The translations under genes were made by a program, and so were the position numbers. A stretch of 64,000 nucleotides of DNA, taken from NCBI GenBank assembly GCA_043497085.1, contig JBIEKI010000002.1. One strand, 5' to 3'. Shown here piece by piece: positions 52,087 to 60,600 of the stretch (the first letter of the stretch is position 1; every line of letters starts with the position of its first letter). Source of the DNA: Thalassobacillus sp043497085. Lineage in GTDB: Bacteria > Bacillota > Bacilli > Bacillales > Halobacillaceae. The notes under the pieces were generated by a model. The model made no database searches. It was not told the DNA's origin and saw only the letters and a list, made by a program, of their open reading frames with translations.

Positions 52087-52491
52087 ATGACAAAGACAGA
52101 TTTGATTGAAAGAGCAAAAAATATCCGCCAGCGTGCCTATACCCCGTATTCAAAGTTTCAAGTTGGAGCTGCGCTGATTACTAAGTCCGGGAAGACTTAT
52201 GATGGCTGCAACATTGAAAATGCAGCATACCCAGTTACGTGCTGTGCAGAAAGAGTCGCTATTTTCAAAGCGATTGCAGATGGAGAAAATGAATTTCAGG
52301 AAATGGCTGTTGTGGCTGATACAGATCGTCCGGTACCACCATGTGGATCCTGTCGACAAGTAATGAGTGAATTTTTCCCGAATGATATGAAGATTCACAC
52401 CACTAACCTCAAAGGAGATGTCAAAACACTTACTATGGAAGAATTATTGCCATTCTCTTTTGCACAAAGCGATTTATCTAATGACGAATAG
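52087..52491 (+). CDS. cdd: Cytidine deaminase
   Basis: Zinc-dependent deamination of cytidine/deoxycytidine for pyrimidine salvage. The homotetrameric type: C53-A-E55 and P-C86-x-x-C89 supply three cysteine zinc ligands and the catalytic glutamate. PYSKFQVGAALIT and GCNIENAAYP are family segments. 134 aa. In B. subtilis cdd is next to era; its presence here between an RND permease and cotD is a rearrangement. Own promoter and terminator. Confidence 0.96.
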   Translation: MTKTDLIERAKNIRQRAYTPYSKFQVGAALITKSGKTYDGCNIENAAYPVTCCAERVAIFKAIADGENEFQEMAVVADTDRPVPPCGSCRQVMSEFFPNDMKIHTTNLKGDVKTLTMEELLPFSFAQSDLSNDE

Positions 52492-52503
52492 TTTCTTACA
52501 TAG

Positions 52504-52533
52504 AGCACCTGGTGTCTGCCAGGTGCTTTTTTT
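52504..52533 (+). terminator. Terminator after cdd
   Basis: AGCACCTGG / CCAGGTGCT perfect stem followed by seven Ts. Confidence 0.9.
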
Positions 52534-52593
52534 AATGAAATTCACTTTCCTCTTTACATGACAGATGCTTATAAAATGGTTATTTGCCTCAGT

Positions 52594-52621
52594 ACATGTT
52601 ATTGACCCAGTACATACCCTA
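52594..52621 (+). promoter_or_regulatory. Sigma-K-type promoter for cotD
   Basis: The -10 CATACCCTA is a perfect CATANNNTA; a -35 ACA lies 16 nt upstream. cotD is a late mother-cell gene in B. subtilis, which fits. Confidence 0.6.
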
Positions 52622-52659
52622 ATAATGAAAGATGAATCTTACAGAAAGGGGAATGCAAG

Positions 52660-53148
52660 ATGCATCACAAAAACTGTATGGGCCCTGGGCAAACTGGCCC
52701 GAGACAGCAAGTCGTCTGCCCGACAAGACACTGTGTCCAAAATAATTACTTCCAGAATGAAGTAGATTATATTCATCCTACGCATACCACCATCATGAAT
52801 CATCATTTGACCAGGAATATGCACCACTTCCCGCAGACACAATCCGTAATGGATACGTTCGACTCGGAAGATGTCTTCATGCCGCCTCAAAGACCAGAAA
52901 TGACAGGACCAATGGGAATGGGTCCCCAGGTCGCAGGTGCTGAAACGGGACCAAGACCTCCAATGGGAATGGGACCTCAAGTCGCAGGCGCGCAGATGGG
53001 GCCTACACCGTCAATGGGAATGATGCCTCAGGGTATGGGTCCTCAGGTTGCAGGTGTCGAAAATGGCAACATGCCTCAAGGAGGTCCAATGGGACCAGGT
53101 ATGTGTCATATGGGTAAAGGCTGCCATCACCCTTGGTGGCGTGATTAA
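52660..53148 (+). CDS. cotD: CotD-like inner spore coat protein, extended
   Basis: The first ~75 residues are the His/Cys/Tyr-rich CotD core (HPTHTTIMNHHLTRNMHHFPQ resembles B. subtilis HPQHTTNVNHQHFQHVHYFP as recalled in pieces). Residues 80-150 add a Met/Gly/Pro-rich tail with about three imperfect MGMGPQVAGA-type repeats, ending CHMGKGCHHPWW. Total 162 aa, about twice the B. subtilis protein. GAAAGGGG ribosome site; sigma-K-type promoter; terminator follows. Confidence 0.85.
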   Translation: MHHKNCMGPGQTGPRQQVVCPTRHCVQNNYFQNEVDYIHPTHTTIMNHHLTRNMHHFPQTQSVMDTFDSEDVFMPPQRPEMTGPMGMGPQVAGAETGPRPPMGMGPQVAGAQMGPTPSMGMMPQGMGPQVAGVENGNMPQGGPMGPGMCHMGKGCHHPWWRD

Positions 53149-53156
53149 TCATTACA

Positions 53157-53187
53157 AAAACGAGTATCTAACAGATGCTCGTTTTTT
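53157..53187 (+). terminator. Terminator after cotD
   Basis: AAACGAGTATCT / AGATGCTCGTTT stem with one G-U pair, followed by Ts. Confidence 0.85.
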
Positions 53188-53259
53188 AATGTTTGGATGA
53201 CTACATAGGTTTGAGATATACTGATATAGAAGGGAAACCGTTCAAGGAGCCGATTTTTT

Positions 53260-53823
53260 ATGAAAACGATGGTAGTTACCGGCTATAAACCCATGGAATT
53301 AGGCATCTTTAAAAATGACGATCCACGGATCTTCTATATTAAGGAAGCGTTGAAAAAAAAGCTGACAGATATGTTAGAAGAGGGACTGGAATGGGTATTG
53401 ATATCAGGACAGATGGGAGTAGAGTTATGGGCTGCAGAAGTCGTCATGGACTTAAAAGAACAATATGATGTCCAGCTTGGCTTCATTCCGCCTTTCATCA
53501 ATCAGGAATCACGATGGCCGGATGAAATGAAGAGCCGATATGAAGAAATGTCCATGTTGGCCGATTTTTACAAACCTGTTTATGAAAAGGAATATCAGGG
53601 CCCATATCAATTTAAAGCGAAGGATCAGTTTCTGGTGAACCATTCTGATGGTGCCTTGATGCTTTATGATCAAGACACCCCGGGAAGTCCGGATTTTTTT
53701 CGTAAAGAAGCGCTGGCCGCCGAGGAAAAAATGGGGTACAAGATACTTTATATAACACCACTCGACCTCCAGGAAACAGTGGAACAAACACAAATGGCCG
53801 ACCCGGATTACTGGAGTCAATAA
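53260..53823 (+). CDS. ypsA: YpsA, SLOG-fold protein (DUF1273)
   Basis: A 187-aa Rossmann-like SLOG protein, predicted to bind a nucleotide-type ligand. MVVTGYKPMELGIF at the N-terminus and LISGQMGVELWAAEVV near residue 48 are hallmarks, and SDGALMLYD lies near residue 128. In Firmicutes YpsA has been linked to cell division together with GpsB, its downstream neighbour here. Ligand unknown. Confidence 0.92.
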   Translation: MKTMVVTGYKPMELGIFKNDDPRIFYIKEALKKKLTDMLEEGLEWVLISGQMGVELWAAEVVMDLKEQYDVQLGFIPPFINQESRWPDEMKSRYEEMSMLADFYKPVYEKEYQGPYQFKAKDQFLVNHSDGALMLYDQDTPGSPDFFRKEALAAEEKMGYKILYITPLDLQETVEQTQMADPDYWSQ

Positions 53824-53899
53824 AGCTACAATAAAAAATTGACATTTATGCTCCGTTTTGGAAAAATAGGAGTAAGGTGTGTAAATAGAGGTGATACTG

Positions 53900-54220
53900 A
53901 TGATCAATGATAAATTGAATCTAGATGGTAAACAGATATTAGAAAAAGATTTTAAAACATCAATGAGAGGTTATAATCAGGAAGATGTAGATGAATTTTT
54001 GGATCTGATTATTCAGGACTATGATGTGTTCAATCAGGAAATTGAACGGTTAAGACAAGAGAATGAACGGTTGAAACGTACACCTGCAAGAGAGGCAACG
54101 AGAAGCCGTCCAGTGCAAAATGAAACACAGACGCCTAACCATCAAGTGAATTATGATGTATTGAAGCGCCTTTCTAATTTAGAAAAAGCTGTTTTTGGAA
54201 AGAAATACGCAGACTCATAA
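53900..54220 (+). CDS. gpsB: Cell division/elongation coordinator GpsB
   Basis: Membrane-associated DivIVA-like adaptor that shuttles PBP1 between division and elongation sites. N-terminal domain with KDFKTSMRGYNQEDVDEFLD, then coiled coil, a short variable linker, and the trimerisation segment YDVLKRLSNLEKAVFG. ATG at 53900 follows AGAGGTGA; 106 aa. Its known partner PBP1 is encoded by ponA in this window. Confidence 0.95.
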   Translation: MINDKLNLDGKQILEKDFKTSMRGYNQEDVDEFLDLIIQDYDVFNQEIERLRQENERLKRTPAREATRSRPVQNETQTPNHQVNYDVLKRLSNLEKAVFGKKYADS

Positions 54221-54257
54221 GTTCCAAAAATTGGCGTATACAAATCTTTTACAGGTA

Positions 54258-54266
54258 TGCTATAAT
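54258..54266 (+). promoter_or_regulatory. Upstream extended -10 promoter before rnpB
   Basis: TGC-TATAAT; would start transcription about 45 nt before mature RNase P RNA, giving a precursor. Confidence 0.5.
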
Positions 54267-54276
54267 AGTTATTCCA

Positions 54277-54305
54277 TTGACAGTAATCAGTCAACCAGGT
54301 AAAAT
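54277..54305 (+). promoter_or_regulatory. Main sigma-A promoter for rnpB
   Basis: Perfect TTGACA, 17-nt spacer, TAAAAT; start predicted near 54312, five bases before the mature 5' end. Confidence 0.8.
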
Positions 54306-54316
54306 AATAAAGCAGT

Positions 54317-54706
54317 TTTGAATACTTGGGTAATCGCTGCATATTTAATGCAGAGGAAAGTCCATGCTCGCACAGGCTGAGATGCCTGTAGTGTTCATGC
54401 CTGACGAAACCATAAGTCAGGGTAGCCTATGGCTAACGGCAGGGAAAATGCCTAAGTCCTTTTTGGATATGGCATTCCAACCTTGAAAGTGCCACAGTGA
54501 CGTAGTCAAAGTAGAAATGCTTTGAGTGGAACGAGGTAAACCCCATGAGCGAGCAACCCAAATGAAGGTAGGGGCACTCTTCGAAGGGAAATGAACCTGA
54601 CAAGAGGCAAGCGCAATGCTTGCAGATAGATGATTACCACCGGAGTACGAGGTTGACCACCGCTGGCAGTACGATGGTACAGAACATGGCTTACAAAGTA
54701 TTCAAA
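54317..54706 (+). ncRNA. rnpB: RNase P RNA, Bacillus (type B)
   Basis: Catalytic RNA that trims the 5' leader of tRNAs. Conserved cores are plain: GGTAATCGCTGCA and GAGGAAAGTCCATGCTCGCAC near the 5' end, CCTTGAAAGTGCCACAGTGACG in the middle (read in two halves), GGAACGAGGTAAACCCC, and the 3' CGGAGTACGAGG then GAACATGGCTTA. Helix P1 is formed by TTTGAATACTT (54317) with AAGTATTCAAA (54696), which sets the ends; length about 390 nt. Sits between gpsB and rlmL as in B. subtilis. Confidence 0.95.
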
Positions 54707-54725
54707 GGTCTGACTTTGAAACAAT

Positions 54726-54765
54726 CCCTTTCTAAATGCAGTCATTGCGTTAGAAAGGGTTTTTT
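54726..54765 (+). terminator. Terminator after rnpB
   Basis: CCCTTTCTAA / TTAGAAAGGG perfect ten-bp stem followed by six Ts. Confidence 0.9.
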
Positions 54766-54799
54766 ATTATAACTATCGATGAAAAGGAATGAAATTTTT

Positions 54800-55936
54800 A
54801 TGCCGCAAAAAGTCACCTTGATCGCTACCGCAGCAATGGGACTTGAATCAATTGTTGCTCAGGAAGTGAAGAATTTAGGTTACAAAGATGTAGAAGTGGA
54901 GAATGGCAGGGTAACCTTTGAGGCTGATGTATCCGCAATCCCACGTGCAAATCTTTGGTTAAGGACAGCTGATCGTATCAAACTCCAGGTAGGAAAATTC
55001 AAGGCTTACAGTTTTGATGAGTTATTCGAAAAGACCAAGGCACTTCCCTGGGAAACCTACATACCAGAAGATGGCGAGTTTCCGGTCATTGGTAAATCTG
55101 TAAAATCAAAACTATATAGTGTCCCTGATTGTCAGTCAATCGTTAAAAAAGCGATTGTCGAAAGGATGAAGCAACGTCATGGAATCGCTTCATGGTTGAA
55201 AGAAGATGGGGCATTTTACCGTGTAGAAATTGCATTGCATAAGGACACCGCATTATTGACAATTGACACATCAGGCAGTGGTTTGCATAAAAGAGGGTAT
55301 CGTACCGGACAAGGGGAAGCACCTTTAAAGGAGACCCTGGCTGCTGCGCTGGTACAGCTAACAAACTGGACACCAGACAAGCCATTTGTTGATCCGTTCT
55401 GTGGGTCAGGAACCATAGCGATTGAAGCTGCTTTAATCGGGCAGAATATCGCCCCTGGATTTAATAGAGAATTCGCTTCGGAGGAATGGGACTGGATTCC
55501 ACAAACAGCATGGGATAATGCTTTTCAAGAAGCGGAGGACCACGCCAAATACGACCAGCCCTTAGATATTACCGGTTATGATATCGATCATCGTATGATT
55601 GATATTTCAAAAGCCAATGCCATGGAAGCTGGCCTGGGTGATTTGGTCCAGTGGAAACAAATGCAAGTAAAAGATTTACGTCCAAAGAAGGAAAATGGCT
55701 ACCTCGTGTCTAATCCTCCTTATGGAGAACGAATCGGGGAGCGGGAAGAAGTAGAAGCAATGTACAGAGATTTAGGGGTGATTATGCGAGATCATCCATC
55801 CTGGAGTGTCTACGTTCTGACTTCCCATTCGAATTTCGAAAAAATTTATGGACGGCAGGCATCTAAAAAGCGGAAGTTATTCAATGGTTACATTCAAACT
55901 GACTACTATCAGTTTTTTGGAAAGCGGCCGAAATAG
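54800..55936 (+). CDS. rlmL: 23S rRNA (guanine-N2) methyltransferase, RlmL/YpsC family
   Basis: SAM-dependent rRNA methyltransferase. N-terminal THUMP domain (residues 1-155), then a Rossmann methyltransferase with FVDPFCGSGTIAIEAALIG and the amino-methylating motif NPPYGERIGE. ATG at 54800 is chosen, with AAAGGA upstream; the ATG at 54779 precedes that site. 378 aa. Lacks the second methyltransferase domain of the E. coli bifunctional protein, as usual in Firmicutes. Confidence 0.92.
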   Translation: MPQKVTLIATAAMGLESIVAQEVKNLGYKDVEVENGRVTFEADVSAIPRANLWLRTADRIKLQVGKFKAYSFDELFEKTKALPWETYIPEDGEFPVIGKSVKSKLYSVPDCQSIVKKAIVERMKQRHGIASWLKEDGAFYRVEIALHKDTALLTIDTSGSGLHKRGYRTGQGEAPLKETLAAALVQLTNWTPDKPFVDPFCGSGTIAIEAALIGQNIAPGFNREFASEEWDWIPQTAWDNAFQEAEDHAKYDQPLDITGYDIDHRMIDISKANAMEAGLGDLVQWKQMQVKDLRPKKENGYLVSNPPYGERIGEREEVEAMYRDLGVIMRDHPSWSVYVLTSHSNFEKIYGRQASKKRKLFNGYIQTDYYQFFGKRPK

Positions 55937-55947
55937 GGGGAAGCTGT

Positions 55948-57441
55948 GTGAGTAAAGCGTTGGAAAAGGATTTTCTCGATTTATTGAAAGAAAAGGCTTC
56001 ATATGAAGAAGCACTGGGTTTGATGTTTTGGGATATGCGAACAATGGCGCCAAAAAAAGCAATCGGCAACCGTTCTGAAGTGATCGGGATGATATCGCAG
56101 AAGGTACATCAAATCACTACATCTGATCAGATGAAAGCTTATATTGAGGAATTAGAGGGCAATACGGACAACGAAATCATCAAAAAAGCAGTAGAGAAGT
56201 CGAAAGAGAGTTACGAACGCAGCGCAAAAATTCCTGCAGAAGAATATAAAGAATACGTCATGCTTCAATCGAATGCAGAAGCGGTATGGGAAGAGGCAAA
56301 AGAGAATGATGATTTCGAAAGCTTCCAGCCTTATCTGGAAAAACTTGTGGCGTACAACCAGAAGTTTGCTGGATACTGGGGTTACAAAAATCATATTTAT
56401 GATGCTTTATTGGATAACTATGAACCTGGCGTGACTGTAGCTGTATTGGATGAAGTCTTTCCTAAGGTGAGAAAGTCATTGTCAGGACTATTGGAAAAAA
56501 TCCAACATTCGTCCAGCAAACCAGATCCTTCAGTGCTTCATGGACATTTTCCAAAAGAGAAGCAAGAAAAATTCAGCCTGGAGATACTTGATCGCATGGG
56601 GTATGACTTTCAAGCAGGCAGGCTGGATGAAACTGTCCATCCCTTTGCGATTGGTTTGAATATCAATGATGTCCGGGTTACGACTAAATACGATGAGAAG
56701 GATTTCCGGACAGCAGTATTCGGTACTATCCATGAAGGTGGGCATGCCCTGTATGAACAGAATATTAATCCTGAATTGGCATTTACACCACTTGCTGACG
56801 GTACTTCCATGGGAATTCATGAGTCTCAATCACTCTTTTGGGAAAATTTCATTGCCAGAAGCGAAGCCTTCTGGGAAAATCATTATGATTTATTTAAATC
56901 CTATGCACCTGATTCATTCAGCACACTTGAGTTGTCACCTTTTTATCAAGCAATCAATGAAGTGAAACCATCTTATATTCGAATTGAAGCAGATGAACTG
57001 ACATACCCGTTACATATCATGGTGCGGTATGAACTTGAAAAGGCATTGATTGCCGGAGACATTAAGGTGAAAGACCTGCCAGAGATATGGAATGATAAAA
57101 TGGAGGAGTATGTCGGCATCCGTCCTAGAAATAACGCGGAAGGTGTGCTTCAGGATGTCCATTGGGCCGGTGGGAGCTTCGGTTATTTTCCTTCCTATGC
57201 TTTAGGGTATATGTATGCGGCACAATTCTATAACCGGATGGAAAAAGACATTGATTTTGATAAAGTGATACGCGCCGGAGACTTTACAAGTATCAAAGAG
57301 TGGCTTACAGAAAACATCCATCAATATGGAAGTATGAAAAAACCACTGGAAATTCTGTCAGATGTAACTGGAGAACAACTAAACCCTGATTATTTGGTGA
57401 ATTATCTTACAGAAAAATATCGGAAAATATATCAATTCTAA
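55948..57441 (+). CDS. ypwA: M32 family metallocarboxypeptidase (YpwA)
   Basis: Thermostable carboxypeptidase 1 family, cobalt/zinc-dependent removal of C-terminal residues. Zinc motif H262-E-G-G-H266 and the second family motif H291-E-S-Q-S; YPLHIMVRYELEKALI and RNNAEGVLQDVHWAGGSFGYFPSY toward the C-terminus. GTG start, GGGGGAAG site; 497 aa. Cytosolic. Order rlmL-ypwA matches B. subtilis. Confidence 0.94.
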   Translation: MSKALEKDFLDLLKEKASYEEALGLMFWDMRTMAPKKAIGNRSEVIGMISQKVHQITTSDQMKAYIEELEGNTDNEIIKKAVEKSKESYERSAKIPAEEYKEYVMLQSNAEAVWEEAKENDDFESFQPYLEKLVAYNQKFAGYWGYKNHIYDALLDNYEPGVTVAVLDEVFPKVRKSLSGLLEKIQHSSSKPDPSVLHGHFPKEKQEKFSLEILDRMGYDFQAGRLDETVHPFAIGLNINDVRVTTKYDEKDFRTAVFGTIHEGGHALYEQNINPELAFTPLADGTSMGIHESQSLFWENFIARSEAFWENHYDLFKSYAPDSFSTLELSPFYQAINEVKPSYIRIEADELTYPLHIMVRYELEKALIAGDIKVKDLPEIWNDKMEEYVGIRPRNNAEGVLQDVHWAGGSFGYFPSYALGYMYAAQFYNRMEKDIDFDKVIRAGDFTSIKEWLTENIHQYGSMKKPLEILSDVTGEQLNPDYLVNYLTEKYRKIYQF

Positions 57442-57449
57442 ATAAAGGT

Positions 57450-57498
57450 AAAGCGATTAATTCCTTGGGTGATAAAAAGGATGCGATCGCTTTCTTTT
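57450..57498 (+). terminator. Probable terminator after ypwA
   Basis: AAAGCGAT / ATCGCTTT with inner CCTT/AAGG pairing and a moderate T tract (CTTTT). Confidence 0.55.
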
Positions 57499-57537
57499 AT
57501 GAAGTCTCTATTAATTTTAAGTGTCAATTTTACAGAT

Positions 57538-57808
57538 AAGCTCCCTTTTGCTGAAAACTCAGTTTCGAGAGAAACTGTTTCTGTTACGGTGGTGAGCGTT
57601 TGGAGGGCCGGGAAAGCACTCGCTTTCCATGGGCATGGGGTGAGCTTCCTCAGGCTTCGCCTTGCGGGATCTCACCGCTCATATTCATCCCATAGGACTT
57701 TGAATAAGCTTCTTGAATAAACACCGCACGAAGAAAATGTGTAACATTTTCGAGGAGTCTCGCAATTTCCCGGCTCTCCTTGCGTTTATAAGAGAAACGG
57801 AAACATCC
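57538..57808 (-). repeat. Palindromic repeat element, locus 3, left arm, with insertion
   Basis: Same family as 10141 and 33771 (AGTTTC/GAAACT hairpin, GGAGGGCCGGGAAA arm, closing ATTTCCCGGCTCTCC and ACGGAAAC). About 58 bases are inserted near 57697-57754 between the CCCATAG and AGTCTCGC blocks that are adjacent in locus 1; the insertion contains the hairpin GAAAATGT/ACATTTTC. Confidence 0.85.
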
Positions 57809-57915
57809 GATATGCAGTTCTTCAACCAAAGGAGAACTACTTATAAAAGCGGGATGTAACCTTCAAGCTCAAGCCATATTATTCGGTGATCGTGGAAGAT
57901 CTCTTCTGCTTTGCA

Positions 57916-58091
57916 GGGGTTCGTTTTTCCATCCTTCGGATGGGTTGGTTGGGAAACTGCGAGACTCCCGTGGGAGAAGGAGCCAGGCGAGACCCCACAG
58001 GGAGTGAAACGACCGAGGAGGCTTGCCGGATTCCCCACAGGAAAGCGAGTAGTTTCCCAACCAGCCCTGACTCTTTTATGGTAACGAACCT
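57916..58091 (+). repeat. Palindromic repeat element, locus 3, right arm
   Basis: Terminal pair GGTTCGTT (57918) / AACGAACC (58083) is perfect. Inner arms GGTTGGTTGGGAAACT and AGTTTCCCAACCAGCC pair almost fully. Uninterrupted copy, so it gives the cleanest view of the element. An apparent ORF across it is not a gene. Confidence 0.88.
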
Positions 58092-58123
58092 TTAACAGTT
58101 AGTTTATAAAAGACTTCTTAAAC

Positions 58124-58160
58124 AGAAAACGTCCAGATCTATAGCGATCTGGACGTTTTG
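58124..58160 (-). terminator. Terminator of the ba3 oxidase operon
   Basis: Fourteen-bp perfect stem AAAACGTCCAGATC / GATCTGGACGTTTT, 26 nt beyond the subunit I stop on the minus strand. Confidence 0.8.
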
Positions 58161-58185
58161 GTTTGTTACTAGTTATTAATGTTAA

Positions 58186-59844
58186 TTAATTGTTGCCGAT
58201 CGGCCATTCGAATGGAGGCGATCCTGGTGGTGAATTTTGAATGATATCGACAAATGGAATTGTGTAGGCAAATGCAATCAATACCACCGTAATACCAATC
58301 CATAACCTCCAGTTTTCCAGGACAATCGGCGTCGGTTCTGTTCCGGTAGGCGCTTCTGCAATCGGAAACTCTTCTACACCTTTAGGCGCTTTAAAAGTCA
58401 TATAGAAAAAGTTGTAGAGCATGATCAGGATACCAATGAACAGAATGGAACCACCGATGGCCTGCCCGTACTGATAGCCAATCCATTCAGCGGCCTGGGC
58501 ACTGCCCTGGTAATCTGAAAAAGCGGATCTTCTCGGAGCCCCAAGCAATCCTGCCAAATGCATGGATCCTGACATGAAGAACATCCCGACCAGCCAGACG
58601 ATCGTTTGAGTCATTCCGAGTGTATTGATTTTTTTGTCGATTTTTCTACCGGTAAGGACAGGTACCAGCCAGTAGCTGATTCCAAAGAATGTGAGAATGA
58701 CAGTAGTTGCTAAAGTCAAATGGAAATGACCTGTTACCCAAATGGTGTTATGGACAACCTGGTTCATCTGGTTAGATGCATTAATGATACCGCCTGCTCC
58801 CGCTGGAATAAAAGCAACCATCCCCATAAACGGTGCAAAGAAACGAACATCTTTCCATGGCAGGTGGCGCAGCCATCCGAACAATCCGGTATATCCTTTT
58901 TGCCTTCCAGTGATTTCGAATGTTGCGAACATGGAGAAGGCAGTTAACAAGGATGGGATGACTACAGCAAATGTCAGAACAACTTGAATGTATTTCCACA
59001 TTGGATCAATACCAGGTTCTAATAGCTGGTGATGGAATCCGACTGGAATGGAAAATATCAAGAATAAAATAAAGGCAAGACGTGCAAGTGAATCACTGAA
59101 TATCTTACCTCCGATAATTTTCGGCAGGATGGCATACCATGCCATATAAGCAGGCAGCAGCCAGAAGTACACTAATGGATGGCCGAAATACCAGAATAAC
59201 GTACGGCTGACCAGGATATTCATACTATCGACTAATCCCATTGACCAAGGAATGAATTGGATAAGTACCGTAGCAGCTACCCCAAGTGTACAAATAAACC
59301 ACATCAGCATATTAATGACGACCATGAACGCAAGCAGTGGTGAATGCTCACCAGGATGTTCTTTTTTCCATTTATATAATTGACGGAAATTGACAAAGCA
59401 GGCAATCCAGGATCCGACTATGACGAAGGTAAGACCAAAATAAAAGATTGGATGAGCTTTCAACGGAGCATAGAATGTATAAAGGACGCTGGCCTTTCCT
59501 AATAAAATCATGATAGCGCTTGCGGTGGTACCAATCAGCATTACCCAAAAAGATGCCCAACCCCACTTGCGCTGTTTATTTGTCATGCCTACTGTTTTAG
59601 TCATGAGAGCAAACTGGAAGCCGATAATGAAAAATGTAGTGAGTACAAGACCGAGAATGACACCATGTACCGTCAATATTTGATAATAACCAATGCCAAA
59701 CGGAAGAGTGAAGTTACCGGTACGTACTAATGTCTGTAATAACCCCATCAGTCCACCGATAAGTAACGAAATGAACGTCACCCACATAAAAGACATGACC
59801 AACTTTGAATCTGATTTATTTAATCCTGTTTTTTCTGCTATCAT
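58186..59844 (-). CDS. ba3-type heme-copper oxidase subunit I
   Basis: Catalytic subunit of a B-type terminal oxidase, 552 aa, about 13 membrane helices. The YFGHPLVYFWLLPAY stretch contains the CuB histidine and the B-family tyrosine; the EPGIDPMWKYIQVVL and TIWVTGHFHLTLA segments hold further CuB and heme-ligand histidines. Similar to the b(o/a)3 oxidases of Geobacillus and other Bacillaceae; B. subtilis has no close counterpart as I recall. Its start overlaps the subunit II stop by 4 nt. Confidence 0.92.
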   Translation of the reverse strand: MIAEKTGLNKSDSKLVMSFMWVTFISLLIGGLMGLLQTLVRTGNFTLPFGIGYYQILTVHGVILGLVLTTFFIIGFQFALMTKTVGMTNKQRKWGWASFWVMLIGTTASAIMILLGKASVLYTFYAPLKAHPIFYFGLTFVIVGSWIACFVNFRQLYKWKKEHPGEHSPLLAFMVVINMLMWFICTLGVAATVLIQFIPWSMGLVDSMNILVSRTLFWYFGHPLVYFWLLPAYMAWYAILPKIIGGKIFSDSLARLAFILFLIFSIPVGFHHQLLEPGIDPMWKYIQVVLTFAVVIPSLLTAFSMFATFEITGRQKGYTGLFGWLRHLPWKDVRFFAPFMGMVAFIPAGAGGIINASNQMNQVVHNTIWVTGHFHLTLATTVILTFFGISYWLVPVLTGRKIDKKINTLGMTQTIVWLVGMFFMSGSMHLAGLLGAPRRSAFSDYQGSAQAAEWIGYQYGQAIGGSILFIGILIMLYNFFYMTFKAPKGVEEFPIAEAPTGTEPTPIVLENWRLWIGITVVLIAFAYTIPFVDIIQNSPPGSPPFEWPIGNN

Positions 59845-60347
59845 TCTTCATACACCTCCACGGTTGCTGTCATCAAGTGGTGGCCGGTACCACAATATTC
59901 ATTACATATCAGCGTATAAGTTCCAGGGTTATCCAATGTAGTTTCCAGTGTGGAGATATAGCCTGGTTCCAGCATCATGTTGACATTAGTACCGGCTAGT
60001 TGAAAACCGTGAATGACGTCTTTAGTCGTAGCCTGAAACATAACTTTTGATCCCGCAGGAATTCGGATCTTACGGATGGCATTACCATCTTCGTCCTTTC
60101 CGAAGTCATAATTGAAAGCGGAAGCAAGCACATTCAAGGTATATTCCTTTTCTCCGAGCTTCTGCAAGCCAAGATTATCTTCTTTAAATGCTTCGTGTGC
60201 CTGGACGTTAGTCGGATCCAGCGTCACCATACAGCTTGGCGGCTGGGTTCCCTGGTAGAAAGCTCCTACCCCAAGAACAATTAAGAAAATGAGTAGTGTT
60301 CCAACCCCTGCTCCCATCCAGATTTTTTCGTATTTATGCAGATGCAT
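59841..60347 (-). CDS. ba3-type oxidase subunit II (CuA)
   Basis: A 168-aa membrane-anchored cupredoxin: one N-terminal helix (VGTLLIFLIVLGVGAFY) and the CuA site in CNEYCGTGHHLM, with an upstream histidine in VIHGFQLAGTNVN and the terminal methionine present. No cytochrome c domain is fused, so it accepts electrons from a separate cytochrome c. Lies between the small subunit and subunit I. Confidence 0.92.
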   Translation of the reverse strand: MHLHKYEKIWMGAGVGTLLIFLIVLGVGAFYQGTQPPSCMVTLDPTNVQAHEAFKEDNLGLQKLGEKEYTLNVLASAFNYDFGKDEDGNAIRKIRIPAGSKVMFQATTKDVIHGFQLAGTNVNMMLEPGYISTLETTLDNPGTYTLICNEYCGTGHHLMTATVEVYEE

Positions 60348-60377
60348 CGTAATCCCCCTCTTTACGTATCAAAATTA

Positions 60378-60527
60378 TTATCTTGCTAAAAACAGGCCAA
60401 AGACAGCCAGCCAGGATAACACTAAAAATCCCCCAACAATGGAAACCGACACCAATGTTCCCTTTAAGTTGGGTTCTTGGGTGCTGTGCTCAGTTTCTGT
60501 TTGTTGTTTCAGATTTGTGCTAGGCAT
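60378..60527 (-). CDS. ba3-type oxidase small subunit (IIa-like)
   Basis: A 49-aa protein with a polar N-terminus (MPSTNLKQQTETEHS) and one membrane helix (VSIVGGFLVLSWLAVFGLFL). AGGAGTGGG ribosome site. Single-helix subunit IIa genes precede subunit II in ba3 operons of Thermus and Bacillaceae, so position and topology agree. First gene of the operon. Confidence 0.82.
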   Translation of the reverse strand: MPSTNLKQQTETEHSTQEPNLKGTLVSVSIVGGFLVLSWLAVFGLFLAR

Positions 60528-60600
60528 TTTTGCCCACTCCTTTCAAATTTTTGTTGGTTTGTTAATAACTATCTTACAGCAATTTTATGTGAAATCACCC

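Noticed and set aside
53839..53867. TTGACA before gpsB as a promoter
   Set aside because: The 17-nt position reads AAAAAT, too weak to call with confidence.
57886..58095. Apparent 69-codon ORF
   Set aside because: Same repeat-derived frame as at 10485; no ribosome site.
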